Below are positions 1-8,562 of a DNA stretch of 64,000 nt, piece after piece. The notes below the pieces were generated by a model. The model made no database searches, was not told the origin of the DNA, and worked only from the letters and a program-made list of their open reading frames with translations. The DNA lies in assembly GCA_012840445.1 (NCBI GenBank), contig DULI01000007.1:340950-404949 (forward strand), in the 5' to 3' direction. This stretch comes from Clostridiales bacterium (lineage in GTDB: Bacteria > Bacillota > Clostridia > Oscillospirales > Acutalibacteraceae). How positions within the stretch are numbered: the stretch's first letter is position 1; each line of letters begins with the position of its first letter. The position numbers and the translations under genes were made by a program.

Positions 1-3000
1 TTAAAATTAACGGCAAATATTTGATAATAGATAAAGGCCCCCATGGTCCAGAGGAGCGAAAAGGCACCATTGACCTGGAAGGCGGAAAGTATTACGAACT
101 GGAAATTGAATATTATAACAGCTATGGCGGCGGCGAGATTAAACTGTACTGGCAAAGCCCGACTTTTGGGAAGCAAATCGTCCCTGCGCAATCGCTTTTC
201 GCCCCAAAATATAAAGTAGATGTGACACTTGAATCGGGTTCCGATTACCAGACCGCAAGGGCAAAGATGTTCTGTAATGAAAATATTGATGCAAAATTGG
301 TCATGAAAAAATACGATCTTTACGGCAATCTGGTCGACAATTTTGAAAGCAACAGAAACGGCCAATATTTATGGGAGGTCACCGACACCTTGGGGGATGA
401 AAAGAATTTTTATTATTCCGCCTATGTTGTCGACAACGCCACAAATGAGGTAATATCAGAGGAAATAACAAAACAATTTGGCGTTGATTACACAGTAGAC
501 ATTGATATCGACAATGTTTTGGGCGAGGTTTCACCTTATTTGTACGGCGCATGTATAGAAGACGTTAACCATGAGCTGTATGGCGGAATCTGGGCACAGA
601 TGATCTTTGGCGAAAACTTTGCAGAGCCCGGCACGTTCGACGTAGATGGCGTGTCCATATACGGTGGCGATTGGACAACATCCGCCAGCGGGAATGACAC
701 TCAGATAAATGTACGTAGGGTAGATAACGGTCCTAAGCTTGTTTTTGATAATCTTACCTGTACAACCGGCGAGGTTTCACTTGATGTTAAGGTTAGCGGC
801 GACGGGCCTGCAGGACTTATTGTAAAGGTTTCTGACGCCGGAATGGGTGCCGATTCATTTAACGGCTATGAAATCGGCGTTATGAATAATGTGTTAAGGC
901 TTGCAAAACACCAGCAAAATTACACAAATATAAGAGATGTACAATGCAACGCCCCGCTTAATACCTGGGTTAACCTGAAAGTACAAATGACCTCTGACAA
1001 TTTAAAGATATACATAAATAATCAACTTATTACCGAATACACCGACCCCGCTCCCTTAACATCTGGCGCAATAGGTCTTCGCGCCTGGAATTGCGACGCA
1101 AGCTTTAAGAATATTAAATTTGGCAAAGACGTTAGCACCCCCACACTTATTGAAATGCCCAATTTCAGCAGCAAAGCCGTTAGCGGCATGTGGAGATCGG
1201 TAAAACGTGGCAACGCGGTAGGTGAATATAATTTTAATACCACTGACCCGTTTATTGGTTCAAAAAGCCAGGTTATATGTTTTACATCGGGTACGGGAGC
1301 TATTGGCATAAACAACATGGGGTTAAACCGCAAGGGCATGAATTTTGAAAAGGACAAGGATTACAACGGCTATTTCTATGCTAAGAGCCAGCAGGAAACA
1401 CCCGTTTTCCTTGTATTTGAAAGCGCCAACGGGCAAACACAGTATTGCGAGACCGAGGTATTAGTAAGCGGCAATGAATGGACCAAATATTCTTTTGAGC
1501 TGACTCCCAACGCCAAAGACGCGGCCGGCAGGTTTACAATAGAATTAAGAGCGCCCGGCAGTGTCGAAATCGGATATGTGTACCTGCAACCCGGCGAATG
1601 GGGCCTTTATAAAGGGCTGCCCTTCCGCCGCGATGTATGCGAAGCACTTGAAAACCAGGAACTCACAGTACTGCGTTTTGGAGGTTCCATGATTAACAAC
1701 AACGGGTACATGTGGAAACGAATGCTGGGAGCGCCTGAATTTCGCGAAAACTATTCAGGTCACTGGTATCCCTATTCTTCATTCGGGTTTGGAATCTTTG
1801 AATTCCTTCAATTGTGCGACTCGTTGGGAATCCTCGGCATTCCCGCGTTAAACAGCTATGAATCCCCACAGGACGTGGCCGACTTTATAGATTTTGCCAC
1901 CGGCACCGACCGGTCTAACCCATGGGTTCAAAAGCGCATAGAAATGGGCCATCCCGAACCCTTTGATCTGCCTTATCTGCAGATTGGCAACGAGGAACGC
2001 ATAGACCAAAACTTTGCCGCAAGGTTTAACAACATCGCAAGCTATGTATGGGCAAAGGATGAGAATATTATACTGGTAGCAGGTGACTTTGATTATAAAG
2101 AGATCATCAGAGATCCTTACAACTTCTCCGGTGCTGCCAGCGGTATTACCACCCTGGCAGGGCACAAGCTAATCCTCGACCATGCTACCCAAAACGGCCG
2201 GGAAGTCTGGTTAGATATCCACTTCTGGACCAACAACCAGTTTGAAGCTATGAATTTCTTTGACGCAGGTGTCAGTTTGTACAATGCCCTTAAAACCATT
2301 TGCCCCGATGCCAAGTTTAAGCTTGCGGTATTCGAGCTCAATTCCCACCACCATATATTTGAAAGGGCGCTTGCTAACGCATATTGCATTAACCGCTCCG
2401 AAAGGCTGAGCGATATGTTTGCGGTTATGTGCTCGGCCAACTGCCTACAGGTAGACGGCCACAACGATAACGGCTGGGACCAGGGATTGGTATTCATGAA
2501 TAATGACTCGGTATGGTATCAACCTCCGGCATACATTACCAAAATGTCATCAAGCGTTTACCAGCCCTATACGGTTGATGCGGTTCTGTCCGAGCAGGTT
2601 TTAGGGCTGGATGTAACCGCTACCAAGAGCGAGAATGGCAAAACCGTTGTTGCCAAAATCGTTAATGTGCAGGATAATAGCTGCAAAATTAAGCTGAATA
2701 TCCCAGGGCTAGCCTCAGAATATGTCGACGCTAGAATTATCAGCTATGCAGACGAACTGTCAGCGCGTAACACTTCGAAAAACCCGCAGAACAGCAAACC
2801 GAAAGACGAAATTGTAATCCGAAATGCATTAAATAACGGCAGCATGACATACGAACTGCCTGCCAATTCCTACACCACAATCGTGCTTACGGTTTCCGAA
2901 TTAACCCGCAAACCCGGCGACATAAACGGTGACGATAAAGTCACAGTTGTCGACATAGTCGCGCTTAGAGGCATTATTATGAACGAAACGGAATTAGACC

Positions 3001-3098
3001 CGGATACCTTCAGGATAGCCGACTTGAATGAAGACGGCTATATCTCGGTAACCGATATCATCGCACTGCGCAGAATAATAATGTCACAAACCGACTAA
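1..3098 (+). CDS. Secreted alpha-L-arabinofuranosidase (GH51) with PA14 and dockerin, 5' end missing
   Basis: The reading frame is open from base 3, so the gene begins before the window; the TTG at 21 is only the first start-like codon seen. Residue numbers count from that TTG. Residues 1-60 look like the end of a PA14 carbohydrate-binding module. A GH51 catalytic region follows (YGACIEDVNHELYGG near 175). A concanavalin-like module of about 150 residues (about 215-365) is inserted in it. Acid/base Glu is in QIGNEER (about 658) and the likely nucleophile Glu in AVFELN (about 772). The last 60 residues form a type I dockerin with two Ca-binding repeats (DINGDDKVTVVDIVALR, DLNEDGYISVTDIIALR). 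Inferred role: release of arabinose side chains from arabinoxylan or arabinan as a cellulosome subunit. The family is clear; substrate specificity is not. Confidence 0.9.
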   Translation, partial: KINGKYLIIDKGPHGPEERKGTIDLEGGKYYELEIEYYNSYGGGEIKLYWQSPTFGKQIVPAQSLFAPKYKVDVTLESGSDYQTARAKMFCNENIDAKLVMKKYDLYGNLVDNFESNRNGQYLWEVTDTLGDEKNFYYSAYVVDNATNEVISEEITKQFGVDYTVDIDIDNVLGEVSPYLYGACIEDVNHELYGGIWAQMIFGENFAEPGTFDVDGVSIYGGDWTTSASGNDTQINVRRVDNGPKLVFDNLTCTTGEVSLDVKVSGDGPAGLIVKVSDAGMGADSFNGYEIGVMNNVLRLAKHQQNYTNIRDVQCNAPLNTWVNLKVQMTSDNLKIYINNQLITEYTDPAPLTSGAIGLRAWNCDASFKNIKFGKDVSTPTLIEMPNFSSKAVSGMWRSVKRGNAVGEYNFNTTDPFIGSKSQVICFTSGTGAIGINNMGLNRKGMNFEKDKDYNGYFYAKSQQETPVFLVFESANGQTQYCETEVLVSGNEWTKYSFELTPNAKDAAGRFTIELRAPGSVEIGYVYLQPGEWGLYKGLPFRRDVCEALENQELTVLRFGGSMINNNGYMWKRMLGAPEFRENYSGHWYPYSSFGFGIFEFLQLCDSLGILGIPALNSYESPQDVADFIDFATGTDRSNPWVQKRIEMGHPEPFDLPYLQIGNEERIDQNFAARFNNIASYVWAKDENIILVAGDFDYKEIIRDPYNFSGAASGITTLAGHKLILDHATQNGREVWLDIHFWTNNQFEAMNFFDAGVSLYNALKTICPDAKFKLAVFELNSHHHIFERALANAYCINRSERLSDMFAVMCSANCLQVDGHNDNGWDQGLVFMNNDSVWYQPPAYITKMSSSVYQPYTVDAVLSEQVLGLDVTATKSENGKTVVAKIVNVQDNSCKIKLNIPGLASEYVDARIISYADELSARNTSKNPQNSKPKDEIVIRNALNNGSMTYELPANSYTTIVLTVSELTRKPGDINGDDKVTVVDIVALRGIIMNETELDPDTFRIADLNEDGYISVTDIIALRRIIMSQTD

Positions 3099-3111
3099 TC
3101 CAATCCAAATT

Positions 3112-3139
3112 AAAAGGGGAGATTTCAATCTCCCCTTTT
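3112..3139. terminator. Bidirectional rho-independent terminator
   Basis: Inverted repeat AAAAGGGGAGATT / AATCTCCCCTTTT with a two-base loop, flanked by T-rich sequence on both strands. It lies between the convergent GH51 gene and the ABC-F gene and can serve both. Confidence 0.85.
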
Positions 3140-3144
3140 TAATT

Positions 3145-4686
3145 TTATACTTTTACTCGGGTTTCCAGAAGCCCGTTTTCAGTAAGTTCATAAATTTTGC
3201 TGCAAACCTGCGTAATATATTTCCTGTCATGCGACACGCTAATAATGCAGCCTTTAAAAGATCTTAAAATGTCGCGTATTACCGGGTTAGAAAGTGGCGA
3301 AAAGTTGCGGGTAGGCTCATCAAGAATTAATACATTGCTGTTTTGCAGTATCATCTTAATGAATAAAAGCTTTGCCTTTTGCCCGCCAGAAAGTTCAGAT
3401 ATCGGATGCTCCATTTCATCAGCGGTGTATTTCACGCTTCCAAGAAGTGTGCGCACGCGGGTTATATCTCCCTTATCACCAGAAGGGGCCAAAAACTCCA
3501 CCGGCGTTTTGGATAAATTGAGCATTTCCTCGTAGTTTTGGGGCATATAAGCTGCATTAATGTCCTTGCGCGCAAGCAGCATATCCGCAATTAGTTTTAA
3601 CAGTGTGGTCTTGCCCGATCCATTTTCGCCGACAATGCAGACTTTTTCAGGGCCGGTAATATTAAGGCTTATGTTATTAGCAAGTATCCTTTCCCCCATT
3701 TGCAATTTGTCTATTTCAAGTTCCAAAACGGTCTTCCCGTTGGGTATAAATATGCCCTCGTTAAATTTCAGCATTATCTCTTCTTCCACATCGGGAATTT
3801 GGGTAATGTTTTCCTTTTCTTTCTCGAGCCTGCGGCCTAAAGATTTTACCGATTTCATTTTCTTTTTAAGAAGTCGCCCGCCTGATGGGTTTGAGCGGGA
3901 TATGGTGTTTTGTTCATGTTCAACCTGCTGGAATATACGCCGGTATTTCTCCATCTTTTTTTCAAACTCGCTTCTTTCCTTGCGGGCGATTTGCTCCTGA
4001 TGCTCCAATTTCGACTGCCTTTGTTCAACATAATCACGGTACCCCATTTGGGCTACTGTATGGCGCGGCATAGTTTTTCGGCGCACCAGTTCCAGATGTA
4101 TAATCGTATTGGCTGTGCGTTCTAATAGGGTTTCGTCGTGGGACACAAACAAAACCGGCTGCTCGCATGAATTAATAAATCTTTCTAGCCATTCCAGCGT
4201 ATTAATATCTATGTCATTCGAGGGCTCGTCAAGCAGCAGGATGTCAGGGTTATTCATTAATATACTGCTAAACTGCAGTTTCACCTTTTCTCCGCCTGAA
4301 AGCGTCCCAACAATCTGGTCGGAATAAAAAATATCGCAAGGCAGGCCCAACCAGTAAGCAATATTCGCCAGCTCTTTTGGGGTGATGTCGAAAAAATGCG
4401 GGTTATTACTGCAAAACTCGTAAACCGTTTTCGCATTGTCATCCTGCGGCAGTTCCTGAGCAAGATATCCTAATTTTAAATTATTCTTAATTATATCGCC
4501 GGTATATTCAATATAGCCTTCAACAAGCTTTGCATCGTATATTAGTTTGAGCAGCGTCGATTTTCCGTTGCCTTCTTCACCAATTATTGCCGCCTTGTCG
4601 CCTTTATTTAAATTAAATGAAAGGTCTTTTATTAAAACTCTAAGGTCTTTCTTATGAGTAAGCGTAAGATTCCTGATTTGTAGCAT
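3145..4686 (-). CDS. ABC-F family ATPase, probable ribosome-protection or translation factor
   Basis: A soluble protein with two ABC ATPase domains and no membrane segment. NBD1 has Walker A GEEGNGKST (residues 36-44), signature LSGGEK and Walker B LLLDEPSND. A charged linker of about 100 residues follows, rich in Lys, Arg and Glu. NBD2 has GENGSGKTT, LSGGQK and LILDEPTRN. ABC-F proteins bind the ribosomal E site and either displace antibiotics or tune translation. I chose the ATG at 4686 (513 aa) because GGAGG sits 5-6 bases upstream; the in-frame ATG four codons earlier overlaps that Shine-Dalgarno. An attenuator leader precedes the gene, which favours an antibiotic-inducible resistance role over a housekeeping one. 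The drug class cannot be read from the sequence. Confidence 0.88.
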   Translation of the reverse strand: MLQIRNLTLTHKKDLRVLIKDLSFNLNKGDKAAIIGEEGNGKSTLLKLIYDAKLVEGYIEYTGDIIKNNLKLGYLAQELPQDDNAKTVYEFCSNNPHFFDITPKELANIAYWLGLPCDIFYSDQIVGTLSGGEKVKLQFSSILMNNPDILLLDEPSNDIDINTLEWLERFINSCEQPVLFVSHDETLLERTANTIIHLELVRRKTMPRHTVAQMGYRDYVEQRQSKLEHQEQIARKERSEFEKKMEKYRRIFQQVEHEQNTISRSNPSGGRLLKKKMKSVKSLGRRLEKEKENITQIPDVEEEIMLKFNEGIFIPNGKTVLELEIDKLQMGERILANNISLNITGPEKVCIVGENGSGKTTLLKLIADMLLARKDINAAYMPQNYEEMLNLSKTPVEFLAPSGDKGDITRVRTLLGSVKYTADEMEHPISELSGGQKAKLLFIKMILQNSNVLILDEPTRNFSPLSNPVIRDILRSFKGCIISVSHDRKYITQVCSKIYELTENGLLETRVKV

Positions 4687-4699
4687 AAAAACCTCCATA

Positions 4700-4729
4700 A
4701 AAAAAGCTGCTTCCGGTAACCGAAAGCAG
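4700..4729 (-). terminator. Regulatory terminator just upstream of the ABC-F start
   Basis: Minus-strand hairpin with arms CTGCTTTCGG and CCGGAAGCAG (10 pairs, one G-U, three-base loop) followed at once by CTTTTTT. It ends about 14 bases before the ABC-F start codon, so it would abort transcription unless an antiterminator forms. Confidence 0.85.
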
Positions 4730-4850
4730 ACAAATACGAAATCAGACCTAATTTTAGGTGAAATATATCGTATTATAATCTATTTTCGGTTACAGAAACC
4801 AAGCCCACTGTTTTGTGGGATTAAATAATTTCTGTAGCTTTGAAAATAGA

Positions 4851-4874
4851 TTATATTAACACCTTTTCACCCAT
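4851..4874 (-). CDS. Candidate leader peptide MGEKVLI
   Basis: ATG at 4874 opens a seven-codon ORF (MGEKVLI, stop TAA at 4851-4853). Start is about 12 bases after the predicted transcription start. The stop codon falls within arm A of the attenuator, so a ribosome stalled in the last codons would cover arm A and release arm B. The Shine-Dalgarno (ACAGAGAA) is weak, which is the main doubt. Confidence 0.45.
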   Translation of the reverse strand: MGEKVLI

Positions 4875-4892
4875 TTCTCTGTTGTTAATTTT

Positions 4893-4921
4893 ATTATAAA
4901 TGTGTCTATCTTAACTGTCAA
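4893..4921 (-). promoter_or_regulatory. Consensus sigma-A promoter of the ABC-F gene
   Basis: Minus strand TTGACA (4916-4921), 17-base spacer, TATAAT (4893-4898): a perfect match to the vegetative consensus. The -35 box overlaps the last codons of the upstream flavodoxin gene, so the ABC-F gene has its own promoter despite sharing orientation. Confidence 0.85.
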
Positions 4922-5438
4922 TATTTGAAATATAGCTAATTATGGGTTCAAGCTGCGCTTTATCAGTCTTATCAAAACCGTCACCCGCCTGAATCAAAGC
5001 CTCTTCCAACGGCTCGCGATTTTCAAGCGCCTTCTTTGCTATTGCACGCTGTATTATTTTACACAAAGTGCGGTCCAGAAACGACAGCTTATTTATACTA
5101 AGCGCGCCTTGCAAATAGAATAGCGGTACATTAAGGTCTCGAAGATTTCGCTGCTTTAAATTTTTTATATTATCCTGATCCTGTCCTGTAACGCCAACCG
5201 CAAACACAATTATATTTTTACCGGAAAGTGCTTTTATGTGTTTGTGCAAAAAACTAATTCCGGCTATGCTTCCGGCGTAAACACCGCCTCCAATAATAAT
5301 GGTGTCATATTGGGCTAAATCGCCAATTTGTGCCTTTCGGATATCATTTAAATCACAGCCAAGCGCTTCACTTAACCACTGTGCGTATTTGCGGGTTGTA
5401 CCGTATTTGGATTTGTAAAGTATTATACTCTTTGACAT
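4911..5438 (-). CDS. Flavodoxin-fold protein (HemG/protoporphyrinogen-oxidase-like)
   Basis: 175 aa. The N-terminus IILYKSKYGTTRKYAQWL has the FMN phosphate-binding pattern of flavodoxins, followed by DTIIIGGGVYAGSI, typical of the HemG/flavodoxin_5 group. Members transfer electrons or oxidise protoporphyrinogen with menaquinone. No heme genes are nearby, so a general electron-transfer or stress role is as likely. The start follows GAAGGG with usual spacing. Confidence 0.75.
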   Translation of the reverse strand: MSKSIILYKSKYGTTRKYAQWLSEALGCDLNDIRKAQIGDLAQYDTIIIGGGVYAGSIAGISFLHKHIKALSGKNIIVFAVGVTGQDQDNIKNLKQRNLRDLNVPLFYLQGALSINKLSFLDRTLCKIIQRAIAKKALENREPLEEALIQAGDGFDKTDKAQLEPIISYISNIDS

Positions 5439-5467
5439 ATCTGCACTTGCCCTTCAATTTTTTTTAT

Positions 5468-5496
5468 ATTATACACCGGCAATTAACAAATAACAA
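5468..5496 (-). promoter_or_regulatory. Promoter of the flavodoxin gene
   Basis: Minus strand TTGTTA (5491-5496), 17-base spacer, TATAAT (5468-5473), about 30 bases before the flavodoxin start. Confidence 0.6.
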
Positions 5497-5535
5497 TCTT
5501 TGCCAATTCTATTTTTAGGTACATCTTTGTTTAGC

Positions 5536-5586
5536 TTGACATAATCTAGAAAATGATTTATACTAATTTGCAAATAATTTGCAAAT
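5536..5586 (+). promoter_or_regulatory. Promoter with tandem 11-bp operator for the Fur-type regulator
   Basis: TTGACA (5536-5541), 17-base spacer, TATACT (5559-5564). Directly after the -10 box, AATTTGCAAAT occurs twice in perfect tandem (5565-5575, 5576-5586); each copy holds the palindrome TTTGCAAA. The repeats cover the expected transcription start, an ideal place for metal-dependent repression by the encoded regulator. Confidence 0.7.
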
Positions 5587-5600
5587 TCGGAGGAATTAAT

Positions 5601-5990
5601 TTGTCCAGTTATGTAACCGAGCAGAGAAAACGGATTTTAGAGATACTAAAAAACAGCTCTGAACGGCTTTTCACGGTTGAAGAGCTGGCAGAAATGCTAA
5701 GTTGCGAGGGCATTAGCCTTAGCACGGTTTACAGGACGATTAACCGGCTGTACAGCAAGGGGCTTGTCCGCAGGACCGCCATTGACGGCAGCCGCAAGTT
5801 CGCATATCAGTATATAGATGACGAGCACTGCACAGAACACCTGCATTTAAGCTGTACGCAGTGCGGCAAAATTTTTCACCTTGAAAACGACATCTCAAGC
5901 AATCTAATAAAACAAATCCAGCAAAAAAACAACTTTTTAATAGATAACAGCAAAACTCTGCTGCGCGGCATCTGTGACAGGTGCAAGTAA
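5601..5990 (+). CDS. Fur-family metal-responsive repressor (Zur-like)
   Basis: 129 aa from TTG at 5601, chosen because GGAGG lies 8 bases upstream; an ATG 16 codons earlier has no ribosome site. Winged helix with the Fur recognition helix pattern SLSTVYRTINRLYSKGL. The histidine-rich metal region EHCTEHLHLSC and two CXXC pairs (CTQC, CDRC) form a structural Zn site. Family members repress metal uptake or stress genes when bound to Zn, Fe or Mn. Being the first gene of a Zn/Mn importer operon suggests Zur. The repeated operator at its own promoter suggests autoregulation of the whole operon. Confidence 0.85.
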   Translation: MSSYVTEQRKRILEILKNSSERLFTVEELAEMLSCEGISLSTVYRTINRLYSKGLVRRTAIDGSRKFAYQYIDDEHCTEHLHLSCTQCGKIFHLENDISSNLIKQIQQKNNFLIDNSKTLLRGICDRCK

Positions 5991-6012
5991 TTTTAAAACT
6001 GCGAGGTATGAA

Positions 6013-6975
6013 ATGAGAAAACTGATTATTTCTTTTTTGGTTGCTATAGCGGTTTTAAGCACAGTATTTATTCCCGGTTGCAGCGGGAATACAGCAAAAG
6101 ACGGTCTTAATATTGTCTGCACGCTGTTTCCCCAGTATGATTTTGTGCGCGCGATTTTGGGAGATAAGATTAACGATGTAGCCGTTACCTACCTGCTGGA
6201 TGACGGATCGGATATTCACAACTACAAAAACAACATTACCGCAGCAGATAAAATCACCATCATCTCCAGCGATTTATTAATTTTCGTAGGTGGTGAGTCC
6301 GACCGCTGGATTGAGCAACTGCTTGAAGATCCAAGCCGCAACCCGGACCTTATTGCCATCCCGATGTTGGATATAATCAACAACCCTAAATTGGAGGAGG
6401 ACAACCACGAAGAAATTGGCTATCAGGAACACGAGGAAACCTATGATGAACATGTGTGGCTTTCTGTAAAGAATTCAATTGAAATATGCAACGCAATCTG
6501 CGATGCTTTTGTATCCCTCGACCCCGAAAACGCTGATATTTACCGCCATAATGTCAAAAATTATGTAAACCAACTTGAGGCGTTGGACAATGAGTACAAA
6601 GAAATGGTGGAAAGTTCAAAACGCCGTGTTGTCGTGTTTGCCGACCGGTACCCCTTTCGTTATTTAATGGAAGACTACTCAATTACCTGTTACGCCGCCC
6701 TGCCCGGCTGCTCTACCGAGACAGATGCCAAATATGAAAACATAATCGCATTATCCAAGGTTATAGACGAATACGATATTCCTTATCTGCTAACCCTTGA
6801 AAACTCCAAAATAAACATAGCCGACCAGGTAATTAATAACAGTAAGAAAAGACCGGTAAAAATCGGAGTATTGAATTCGCTTCAATCTGTTACAAGCAAG
6901 GAAATTGAGGCGGGGATTTCTTACCTTTCGGTCATGCGGCAGAACCTTGAAGTATTAAAAGGAGCCTTGAACTGA
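6013..6975 (+). CDS. Metal ABC transporter substrate-binding lipoprotein (ZnuA/TroA family)
   Basis: 321 aa from ATG at 6013, preceded by GCGAGG. It has a lipoprotein signal with lipobox IPGC near residue 23. Metal-site features: GSDIHNY, a His/Glu-rich loop (EEDNHEEIGYQEHEE) as in Zn chaperone loops, DEHVWLS, and a C-terminal LTLENS in place of the usual acidic ligand. The third ligand segment reads VVVFADRYPFRYL, lacking the customary His. Binding of Zn or Mn outside the membrane for the following ATPase and permease is inferred from family and operon. It follows the regulator by 22 bases. Confidence 0.87.
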   Translation: MRKLIISFLVAIAVLSTVFIPGCSGNTAKDGLNIVCTLFPQYDFVRAILGDKINDVAVTYLLDDGSDIHNYKNNITAADKITIISSDLLIFVGGESDRWIEQLLEDPSRNPDLIAIPMLDIINNPKLEEDNHEEIGYQEHEETYDEHVWLSVKNSIEICNAICDAFVSLDPENADIYRHNVKNYVNQLEALDNEYKEMVESSKRRVVVFADRYPFRYLMEDYSITCYAALPGCSTETDAKYENIIALSKVIDEYDIPYLLTLENSKINIADQVINNSKKRPVKIGVLNSLQSVTSKEIEAGISYLSVMRQNLEVLKGALN

Positions 6976-6976
6976 T

Positions 6977-7684
6977 ATGGCGCTTATTACATGTAAAGAT
7001 TTATGCCTTGCGTATGACGGCAAAATTGTTTTAAACAATCTTAATTTCCATGTAAATTCGGGTGATTACCTTTGCATTGTGGGCGAAAACGGCTCGGGTA
7101 AAACCACGCTCATGCACGCGCTATTGGGTCTTAAATCCCCATTGCACGGCGAGGTGCTGTTTGAGGAGGGCTTAAACCTTAAGGATATTGGCTATCTTCC
7201 GCAACAGACAATAGTGCAAAGGGATTTCCCGGCTTCGGTGCGCGAGGTGGTGCTCTCTGGGTGCCTTAACCGTTTAGGATTTTTTCCATTCTATAGCAGA
7301 ACAGAAAAACAAATAGCCAAAACTAATATGGACAGATTGGGTATAGCAAGCCTTGCAAACCGGTGCTACCGCGAATTATCTGGCGGTCAGCAGCAAAGGG
7401 TACTACTGGCTAGGGCTTTGTGTTCTGCCAAGCGCCTGCTGCTACTTGATGAGCCTGCCTCGGGGCTTGACCCCAGGATGACTCAGGAGATGTATTCGTT
7501 AATATCCGAACTTAATCAAAAGGACCAAATCACAATAATCATGATTTCACACGATATCGCTGCGGCGGTAAAATACGCTTCAAACATACTTCATTTAGGC
7601 AAACAGCTTTTTTTCGGCAGCACTAAAGAGTATATGGAATCTGGCATCGGCAGGGCATATTCAGGTAACGGAGGATGCGCATGA
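6977..7684 (+). CDS. Metal ABC transporter ATPase (ZnuC-like)
   Basis: 235 aa. Walker A GENGSGKTT, Q-loop YLPQQ, signature LSGGQQQRVLLARAL, Walker B LLLLDEPASGLD and switch His MISHD are all intact. It begins one base after the lipoprotein stop and overlaps the permease start by ATGA, indicating translational coupling. It energises metal import with its two neighbours. Confidence 0.92.
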   Translation: MALITCKDLCLAYDGKIVLNNLNFHVNSGDYLCIVGENGSGKTTLMHALLGLKSPLHGEVLFEEGLNLKDIGYLPQQTIVQRDFPASVREVVLSGCLNRLGFFPFYSRTEKQIAKTNMDRLGIASLANRCYRELSGGQQQRVLLARALCSAKRLLLLDEPASGLDPRMTQEMYSLISELNQKDQITIIMISHDIAAAVKYASNILHLGKQLFFGSTKEYMESGIGRAYSGNGGCA

Positions 7685-8541
7685 ACGAATATATAAGCAC
7701 TCTATCAGAATATCTGTCATATCCGTTTGTGCGCTATTCAATAATAGTTGGGGCACTAATTTCCTTATGCGCTTCGCTATTGGGCGTGCCGCTAGTACTC
7801 AAACGCTATTCAATGATCGGAGACGGGCTGTCCCACGTGGCTTTCGGAGCGGTGGCGGTAGCCGCGGTTACGCGTCTTACCAGCAGCATGCTGGTTGTCC
7901 TGCCCGTTACAGTAATAGCGGCAGTGCTAATCCTTAAAACCAGCCAAAACGCCAAAATTAAGGGCGACGCGGTAATTGCCATGATTTCGGTTGGCTCGCT
8001 GGCCGTAGGATACTTACTGCTTAATAAATTTTCTAGTTCTGCCAATGTCAGCGGAGATGTGTGCAGCACTTTGTTTGGCTCTATGTCGATACTGAACCTA
8101 TCCGTAAATGATGTATGGCTGTGCCTTGGACTTTCGGTTTTGGTAATAGCCATTTTTATCTTGTTCTACAACAAAATTTTTGCCGTTACATTTGATGAAA
8201 ACTTTGCAAGTGCCACGGGTACCAAATCGGGTATGTATAACCTGATGATTGCCGTAATAACAGCGGTGGTCATTGTGCTTGCAATGAACCTTGTGGGCGC
8301 GCTGCTAATCTCGGCGTTGATTATCTTTCCTTCCCTGTCGTCTATGAGGGTATTTAAAAGTTTTCGCTCGGTTATTATAAGCTCCGCAGTGATTGCGGTA
8401 AGCTGCGCCATCATAGGCATACTTATATCAATTCTGTGGAGTACGCCCGTCGGTTCAACCATTGTAGCTGTCAATATTGTTATATTTTGTTTGTTTTATG
8501 TTGCCGGACTTTTGCCAAACTTTAAAGGTCATTTACATTAA
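7681..8541 (+). CDS. Metal ABC transporter permease (ZnuB/TroC family)
   Basis: 286 aa, highly hydrophobic, about eight membrane segments, with the family pattern LGVPLVLKRYSMIGDGLSHVA near residue 35. I chose ATG 7681 over ATG 7675 because the latter abuts the Shine-Dalgarno CGGAGG while the former is spaced by six bases and overlaps the upstream stop as ATGA. Forms the Zn/Mn channel of the importer. Confidence 0.9.
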   Translation: MNEYISTLSEYLSYPFVRYSIIVGALISLCASLLGVPLVLKRYSMIGDGLSHVAFGAVAVAAVTRLTSSMLVVLPVTVIAAVLILKTSQNAKIKGDAVIAMISVGSLAVGYLLLNKFSSSANVSGDVCSTLFGSMSILNLSVNDVWLCLGLSVLVIAIFILFYNKIFAVTFDENFASATGTKSGMYNLMIAVITAVVIVLAMNLVGALLISALIIFPSLSSMRVFKSFRSVIISSAVIAVSCAIIGILISILWSTPVGSTIVAVNIVIFCLFYVAGLLPNFKGHLH

Positions 8542-8562
8542 AATCTTGCAGGAGTGAGAGCT

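Larger units (their letters stand above)
4699..4886 (-). promoter_or_regulatory. Attenuator leader of the ABC-F gene
   Basis: Read on the minus strand, three segments can pair in two exclusive ways. Arm A (4829-4854) pairs with arm B (4775-4798) through 13 bp plus 8 bp around a small internal loop. Arm B also holds GTAACCGAAA, perfectly complementary over 10 bases to TTTCGGTTAC in the 5' half of the terminator hairpin (4707-4729). A:B pairing leaves the terminator free; B:C pairing destroys it. A seven-codon ORF ends inside arm A. A further hairpin (CCCAC/GTGGG, 4804-4819) lies in the A:B loop. This matches known drug-induced attenuators of ABC-F genes. The mechanism is inferred from pairing only. 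Confidence 0.78.
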
